Below, one piece after another: positions 31,662-36,739 of a stretch of 36,739 bases of DNA (positions are counted from its first letter, which is position 1; each line of letters opens with the position of its first letter). Under the pieces are notes generated by a model. It worked only from the letters and a program-made list of their open reading frames with translations. It was not told where the DNA came from and searched no databases. Both the position numbers and the translations under genes were made by a program. This DNA is from Lachnospiraceae bacterium (lineage in GTDB: Bacteria; Bacillota; Clostridia; Lachnospirales; Lachnospiraceae), in contig JAEEOJ010000050.1 in NCBI GenBank assembly GCA_016284175.1, positions 1 to 36,739 of the forward strand. Direction: 5' to 3'.

Positions 31662-32995
31662 CAAATTCTTTTCAGTACTGCTATGAAGAATCCGTCGGAA
31701 TCATCGATACCCTGCATCAGTGTCAGACTGCCATTATTCTCTTTGCCTTTTAAAACATCCGGTAAAAAACTCAGTTCGGAATATTCAAACATACCTGCAG
31801 ATATAAGCCCTGCAATCTGCTCTTCGTTCTCTTTTTTGTTTACCGTACAAGTCGAGTAACAGAGATATCCGCCCTTTTTAACGTACTTTGAAACATTATC
31901 GATTATGTTCTTCTGAAGTTCGTAAAGGCTTTCAAGACTTTCATCCGTGAGTCTGTATTTGATATCCTGCTTCTTACCGATTACGCCAAGACCTGAACAC
32001 GGAACGTCCGCTACTACCACGTCAAAGGCCTCTTCAAATTCGGGATTAAATATCGTGGCATCACAAATCTGAACGTCAATATTTGATGCTTTGCATCTTT
32101 CGATGTTTTCTTTTATTCTTGAAATCTTATCTTCCGAAATATCGCAGGCCGTAATCTTTGCATCGGGATATCTTTCCGATAAAAAGATACTTTTACCGCC
32201 CGGAGCCGAGCATGTATCAAGAATTCTTTCCCCGTAAGGAACATTCTTTACAAGCATGTAACTTCCGACATCCTGGATATAAATCTTTCCGCTCATAAAA
32301 GATTTAAATTTGCCGATATTTCCCATGCCTTTTATGTTAAAAAGATTATCAAATCCGTTAACAGGTATTATCTCGGCGCCTTTTTTCTTAAAATCCTCTA
32401 TGATTTCTTCTTTTTTTGAAGCGCTTACTTTTTCGCTTATCCTGATACGAACGAAATCACTTTCAAGTGATGCCTTTAGCATCTTTTCAACCGTGTCTTC
32501 ATCGTACTGCGAAACAAGTAATTTCACCAGATTCAAAGGCATTGAATACTTTACCGAAAGATAGTTTTCATCGCCTTTTTCGGGATATTTTATATTGTCT
32601 TTGTTCTTAGAAATATTACGAAGGACTGCGTTTACAAAACCTGCTAATGTCGAAAAGCCTTTTTTTCTTGCAAGCTCCACGCTTGAATTCACAGCCAGCG
32701 TATCGTAGGAATTCATGTAAAGAATCTGATAAATGCCCATCTCAATAATGGTTCTTATTGGAAGCTTCATTTTGTTATGCGGTGTCTTTGAGTAAAGATC
32801 GCATACATAATCGAGCTCGATTCTTCTTTCAATCGTTCCTTTTACGATGGTTGAAAAAAGTGCTTTTTCGGTTTTGGAAAGATAATCGTATTTGTCGAGA
32901 ACATCCTTGATTACAAGATGTGAAGGAGCATTGTTCTTCTCAATCTGTATAAGTGTCTCGAGCGCAATCTTTCGTAATTCAACTTCTTTATTCAT
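31661..32995 (-). CDS. rsmB: 16S rRNA (cytosine967-C5)-methyltransferase RsmB
   Basis: A 444-residue enzyme methylating C967 of 16S rRNA. The N-terminal NusB-like helical domain covers about 1-140 (KTEKALFSTIVKGTIERR, LARKKGFSTLAGFVNAVLRNI). The catalytic domain has the SAM motif LDTCSAPGGKS, ACDISEDK, VVADVPCSGLGVI (catalytic Cys) and YSTCTVNKKENE (second Cys). It follows fmt by 8 bases. The 3' end abuts the repeat pair at the rlmN junction, and its last bases may have been replaced by that element. Confidence 0.95.
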   Translation of the reverse strand: MNKEVELRKIALETLIQIEKNNAPSHLVIKDVLDKYDYLSKTEKALFSTIVKGTIERRIELDYVCDLYSKTPHNKMKLPIRTIIEMGIYQILYMNSYDTLAVNSSVELARKKGFSTLAGFVNAVLRNISKNKDNIKYPEKGDENYLSVKYSMPLNLVKLLVSQYDEDTVEKMLKASLESDFVRIRISEKVSASKKEEIIEDFKKKGAEIIPVNGFDNLFNIKGMGNIGKFKSFMSGKIYIQDVGSYMLVKNVPYGERILDTCSAPGGKSIFLSERYPDAKITACDISEDKISRIKENIERCKASNIDVQICDATIFNPEFEEAFDVVVADVPCSGLGVIGKKQDIKYRLTDESLESLYELQKNIIDNVSKYVKKGGYLCYSTCTVNKKENEEQIAGLISAGMFEYSELSFLPDVLKGKENNGSLTLMQGIDDSDGFFIAVLKRI

Positions 32996-33003
32996 ACTTT
33001 AAA

Positions 33004-33948
33004 TCAGACTGTCTCGTATTTCGTAAATCTGTCGCCGACTAAAATCTTTTTTCCTAAAAGAAAATCTTTTACGGGCATTGCTTTCTTGCCCTGAATCTGG
33101 ATGTTTGTAATCACCAGCTGACCTTTACCGGTCTGCACATAAATTGCATCCTTTTCTACTCTGCAAACATCTCCGGGGTTCATTCCGCTCTCATCATCCA
33201 CATAGTATGCGAAACACACCTTTACGAAGTTATCGTTTAAAAGAGCAAAGGTTGCGGGCCATGACCAGAAGGCTCTTACCTTAAGTGCAAGACTTTCTGC
33301 GCTTTCGTTAAAATCAAGCGCACCGTCTTCCTTTTTAATCATCTTTGCATAAAACAAAGGTCCTTCGGGCTGAGGAACAGCTGTTATTTCACCCTTTTCA
33401 AGCTTTGCTAACGCATCCACGATTAAGTCTGCGCCAAGCTCGCTTAATTTATCGTGTAAACTGTCAGCGGTATCTGTATCTTCAATCGCTACTTCCCCGG
33501 AAAGAAGCATGTCACCTGTATCAAGACCTTCGTCCATCTGCATGATTGTAACGCCGCTTTTTTTCTCGCCGTTTAAAATCGCCCACTGAATAGGGGCTGC
33601 GCCTCTGTACATAGGCAAAAGTGAAGCATGGATATTTATGCAGCCGTAACGGGGCATTTCAAGGATTTCCTTGGATAAAATCTGTCCGAATGCAGCCACC
33701 ACGAAAACATCCGCAGGATATTTCTTAAGCACTTCGATATTTTCTTCTTTTTTAATTCTGTCAGGCTGAAAAACTTCAACGCCAAGCCTCATAGCCTCTT
33801 CTTTTACGGGCGAAGGAAGATAGAGTTTACTTCTTCCCTTGGGCTTGTCGGGCTGGGTTACAACGAGTAAAATCTCGTGTCCGGCTTCATGAAGTTTTCT
33901 GAGTGCCAGAACAGCAAAGTCCGGCGTTCCCATGAATACTATTTTCAT
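33004..33948 (-). CDS. fmt: Methionyl-tRNA formyltransferase
   Basis: A 314-residue enzyme that formylates Met-tRNA for initiation, using 10-formyl-THF. The start MKIVFMGTPDFAVLAL is typical; the catalytic block is GCINIHASLLPMYRGAAPIQWAI (Asn and His), followed by QMDEGLDTGDML (Asp), and an OB-fold C-terminal domain. It begins one base after the def stop, with a GGAGG site inside the end of def, so the deformylase and the formyltransferase are made together, the standard arrangement. Confidence 0.96.
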   Translation of the reverse strand: MKIVFMGTPDFAVLALRKLHEAGHEILLVVTQPDKPKGRSKLYLPSPVKEEAMRLGVEVFQPDRIKKEENIEVLKKYPADVFVVAAFGQILSKEILEMPRYGCINIHASLLPMYRGAAPIQWAILNGEKKSGVTIMQMDEGLDTGDMLLSGEVAIEDTDTADSLHDKLSELGADLIVDALAKLEKGEITAVPQPEGPLFYAKMIKKEDGALDFNESAESLALKVRAFWSWPATFALLNDNFVKVCFAYYVDDESGMNPGDVCRVEKDAIYVQTGKGQLVITNIQIQGKKAMPVKDFLLGKKILVGDRFTKYETV

Positions 33949-33949
33949 A

Positions 33950-34420
33950 TTATTCCTCCACAGGTTCTACATCCTGAAGTTCGCCCTCAACCTTATCCAC
34001 ATAAAGAATACCGTCAAGATGATCCATTTCATGAAGCATGGCTCTTGCGAAAAGTTCTTCTCCTTCAATTTCTTCCCATTCGAAATCAAGGTTTCTGGTT
34101 TTTACTCTGACCTTCATAGGTCTTGTAACAACACCGCATTTTCCGGGAACCGAAAGACAGCCTTCGTTGCCTGTCTGCTCGCCTTCTGTATAAACCACTT
34201 CGGGATTGATTAAAACAACGGGACCTTCGCCTACATCGATTACGGCGATTCTTTTTCTCACACCCACCTGAGGTGCGGCTAGACCAACTCCGTCGGCTTC
34301 ATACATGGTATCTTTAAGATCCTCAATGAGTTCAAGAATTCTCGGAGTAATCTCCGTAACCTCCTTGCACACACATCTTAAACATTCCTCTCCCATTTCG
34401 CGAATCATTCTAAGTGCCAT
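33950..34420 (-). CDS. def: Peptide deformylase
   Basis: A 156-residue metalloenzyme that removes the formyl group from nascent proteins. All three family motifs are present: GVGLAAPQVG, EGCLSVPG (metal Cys) and HEMDHLDG (two metal His plus catalytic Glu). It lies 13 bases after priA with AGGAGG at the start. Confidence 0.96.
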   Translation of the reverse strand: MALRMIREMGEECLRCVCKEVTEITPRILELIEDLKDTMYEADGVGLAAPQVGVRKRIAVIDVGEGPVVLINPEVVYTEGEQTGNEGCLSVPGKCGVVTRPMKVRVKTRNLDFEWEEIEGEELFARAMLHEMDHLDGILYVDKVEGELQDVEPVEE

Positions 34421-34433
34421 TTTTTCCTCCTAA

Positions 34434-36659
34434 TTAAAACCCGTTCATAGGGTTAAAATCAAACATTACAGATTCTCTTGTCAGATTAAATTTCTCGGTC
34501 TCGGTTTCGATATAATCCTTAACCGAAATAAGTTTTTCGTAACTTAAACTTTTAATATATATAACTCTTCTGTATATATCGCATTTCTTCGAAAGCGTTG
34601 CATTCGCAGGTCCGATTTTGCCGATATCTTCCCTGAAAGGAAGCTTGTCAATCATATCGGCGATAACCTTCGAAAGCTTAACGACTCTCTTTTCTTCGTC
34701 TCCGGTAATCTGTATTCCTAAAAGATTACCGACAGGCGGATACATAAGCTCTCTTCTGTAGCTTATCTCTTCCTCATAAAAGCCATCGTAATCCTGGTTC
34801 TTTGCGTGTATCACTGCGTAGTGGTCAGGCTGATAAGTCTGTATTACCACTTCGCCCGCGTTCTCGCCTCTTCCCGCTCTGCCGCCTGCCTGTACAAGCT
34901 GCTGGAAAGCACGCTCGCCTGCTCTGTAGTCTTCTGCATTTAAAGCCATATCTGCAGCCAGAATTCCCACAAGGGTAACGCCCTTAAAATCATGACCTTT
35001 TACGATCATCTGCGTACCTATAAGGATATCTGCTTCCCTGTTGGAAAACCTCGATAAAATCGATTCGTAATCCTCTTCTTTTTTGGTCGAATCGGCATCC
35101 ATTCTTAAGGTGAGCGCATGAGGAAATTCTTTTCTTACAAAATCCTCTATCATCTGAGTACCGGCCTTAAAGCCCCTGACCTTATCGCTTCCGCATTTTG
35201 AACAGATATTAGAGAAAGGCATTTCATATCCGCAGTAATGACATTTAAGTGTGCCGTCCCTGTGATATGAAAGTGATACGTCGCAGTGCGGACATTTAAC
35301 CACTTCACCGCATTCCCTGCAGGATACAAATCCCGATATACCTCTTCTGTTTAAGAAAAGCATTATCTGCTCGTGCTTATTCAGTCTTTCTTCAATCAGC
35401 TTTTTAAGCCTTCTTGAAAATACTGATTTATTGCCGTCCTTAAGTTCGGCTCTCATATCTTCCACGTATACGTTAGGAAGAGTATTTCCCGTTAAGCGGT
35501 TATTTAATCTGTATAATTTGTATTCGCCGTTTTTAGCCTTGTAATAACTTTCAAGCGAAGGTGTCGCAGAACCAAGTACAAGCACGGAATTTGTCAGTTC
35601 GCAAAGCTTCGCAGCAACTTCCCTGGCGTGGTACTTAGGCATGTTATCAGCCTTGTAAGAGCTTTCATGCTCTTCGTCGATTACCACGATTCCAAGATTT
35701 TCAAAAGGTGTAAAGAGTGCGGAACGAGGTCCGATCATAATATCGACCTTGCCCTCTTTTACCTTAAGATACTGGTCATACCTTTCGCCTGCAGTCATCT
35801 TCGAATGAATAACGCTCACCCTGTCTCCGAATCTTGCATAAAATCTCATTAGATTCTGATAGGTCAGGGCTATTTCGGGAATAAGCAGTATTGCCTGTTT
35901 ACCCTCGTTTATTCTGTCTTCAATAAGGCGCATGTAAACTTCGGTTTTTCCGGAGCCTGTGATACCGTGAATGAGGTATGTGTTTCTCTCTCCGTTTTTT
36001 AAATCCTTGTTTACATCGTCTACGATTATCTGCTGTTCATCCGACAGACTCACAGTAACATCCTGAGGATTGTCGATTTTTACGGGATTTCTGTATACGG
36101 TTTCCTCTTCGATTTTAATGCTGCCTGTTTTTACAAGCGCATTAATGGTCTGTGCGGAAACATTCATTTTGCCCGTGATGAAAGAATAAGACATATCGGG
36201 ATATTTTATGAGTTCCCGTAAAAGACGCTCCTGCGCATTTCTGTGCTTCCTTCCTGCTTCATTTGCAAGGAATTCAAGCCTGTCTTTATCCATCAGCGCG
36301 ATAACTCTTCTTCGAACTTCTCTTTTAACCGTTTTCTTAACAGGCATAACGGTTTTAAGAGCATTTATCTGAGTCGAGCCGTATGTCTTTCTTATAAAAG
36401 ATGCAAGTTTTATAAGTATCGAATCTGCTTTTACGCTGCCTTTTGCTATTCCGATAATATCTTTTATTTTATCCGAATCGTAATCGCTTTTATCCTTGAT
36501 TCGTATAACGTAACCGCTGATAATCTTGTTCCCGCGGCCGAAAGGAATGTCTACAAGTGACCCTTCCTCGATTAAGTAAGCGAGTGATTCGGGTATTCTG
36601 TATGTAAATGGTCTGTCGAGTTTTTCGTGGGAAATATCCACTATTACTTCAGCGTACAA
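34434..36659 (-). CDS. priA: Primosomal protein N' (replication restart helicase PriA)
   Basis: A 741-residue 3'-5' DNA helicase that reloads the replisome at stalled forks. Parts in order: the 3'-DNA-binding domain (VIVDISHEKLDRPFTYRIP), winged helix, Walker A GITGSGKTEVY, Walker B DEEHESSYK, the zinc-binding insert with eight cysteines (CRECG, CPHC, CHYCG, CSKCG) and helicase motifs GTQMIVKGHDF and QAGGRAGRG. The start is TTG at 36659, five bases after a perfect GGAGG; a longer frame to 36698 would run into the upstream gene. A TTG start may keep its level low. Confidence 0.95.
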   Translation of the reverse strand: MYAEVIVDISHEKLDRPFTYRIPESLAYLIEEGSLVDIPFGRGNKIISGYVIRIKDKSDYDSDKIKDIIGIAKGSVKADSILIKLASFIRKTYGSTQINALKTVMPVKKTVKREVRRRVIALMDKDRLEFLANEAGRKHRNAQERLLRELIKYPDMSYSFITGKMNVSAQTINALVKTGSIKIEEETVYRNPVKIDNPQDVTVSLSDEQQIIVDDVNKDLKNGERNTYLIHGITGSGKTEVYMRLIEDRINEGKQAILLIPEIALTYQNLMRFYARFGDRVSVIHSKMTAGERYDQYLKVKEGKVDIMIGPRSALFTPFENLGIVVIDEEHESSYKADNMPKYHAREVAAKLCELTNSVLVLGSATPSLESYYKAKNGEYKLYRLNNRLTGNTLPNVYVEDMRAELKDGNKSVFSRRLKKLIEERLNKHEQIMLFLNRRGISGFVSCRECGEVVKCPHCDVSLSYHRDGTLKCHYCGYEMPFSNICSKCGSDKVRGFKAGTQMIEDFVRKEFPHALTLRMDADSTKKEEDYESILSRFSNREADILIGTQMIVKGHDFKGVTLVGILAADMALNAEDYRAGERAFQQLVQAGGRAGRGENAGEVVIQTYQPDHYAVIHAKNQDYDGFYEEEISYRRELMYPPVGNLLGIQITGDEEKRVVKLSKVIADMIDKLPFREDIGKIGPANATLSKKCDIYRRVIYIKSLSYEKLISVKDYIETETEKFNLTRESVMFDFNPMNGF

Positions 36660-36675
36660 ATGTACCTCCAAACAA

Positions 36676-36739
36676 TCATTCCGGTTTATAAGATGCAAAT
36701 TTAACTTTCTTCCTAAGCTTCGCTGCCAGTTCGGGATCT
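36676..36739 (-). CDS. Unidentified protein, last 20 codons only
   Basis: The frame reads DPELAAKLRKKVKFASYKPE then TGA, ending 16 bases before the priA start. The basic, helical tail is consistent with a real gene co-transcribed with priA, but the family cannot be named from 20 residues. rpoZ or coaBC are common priA neighbours, yet the tail does not obviously match either. Confidence 0.5.
   Translation of the reverse strand, partial: DPELAAKLRKKVKFASYKPE

Overview
The window looks like a chromosomal segment of a low-to-moderate GC anaerobic Firmicute, most likely a member of the Lachnospiraceae or a close relative. This rests on gene content and order (a priA-def-fmt-rsmB-rlmN-prpC-prkC-rsgA-rpe housekeeping run, LytTR/DUF3021 pair, many HAD and radical SAM proteins), strong AGGAGG-type ribosome binding sites and frequent GTG/TTG starts. 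No tRNA, rRNA, CRISPR array, insertion sequence or phage gene was seen. No gene-free stretch exceeds 300 bases.

Layout. (1) 1-1022: the 5' part of a cysteine desulfurase gene with its own promoter. (2) 1160-2617: a three-gene regulatory operon (membrane protein, LytTR regulator, DUF3021 protein) with a well-formed promoter preceded by two direct repeats 22 bp apart, the spacing expected for LytTR sites. (3) 2733-22722: 17 minus-strand genes in a row with no gap longer than about 40 bp and no clear internal terminator. In transcription order they are an ArsR-type regulator, two tandem TIR-domain membrane proteins, an AMP-dependent acyl ligase, a free-standing acyl carrier protein, two GNAT-fold acyltransferases, five consecutive cobalamin-binding radical SAM enzymes, a xylose-isomerase-like TIM barrel, an FMN-dependent alpha-hydroxy acid dehydrogenase, a lipoprotein, a nitroreductase and a HAD phosphatase. 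(4) 22864-25102, plus strand: a small HMA metal-binding protein and a P1B-type Zn/Cd-ATPase behind a near-consensus promoter whose start region carries a 24-bp palindrome, the likely ArsR operator. (5) 25156-25962: a HAD-IIB phosphatase between two terminators. (6) 26020-36739: the housekeeping run from an unidentified gene cut by the right edge through priA to rpe, ended by a strong terminator.

The most unusual part is 5.5-18 kb. The ligase and carrier protein can activate and hold an acyl chain, the two GNAT proteins can transfer acyl or aminoacyl groups, and the five B12-radical SAM enzymes can methylate or couple unactivated carbons. Together they look like an undescribed biosynthetic pathway for a modified lipid or lipid-like small molecule. 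The product is not predictable from sequence. The tandem zinc-ribbon/TIR/multi-pass membrane proteins immediately upstream are the second candidate system, possibly NAD-consuming or signalling proteins at the membrane.

All product assignments come from motif recognition by eye; no database search or structure prediction was run.
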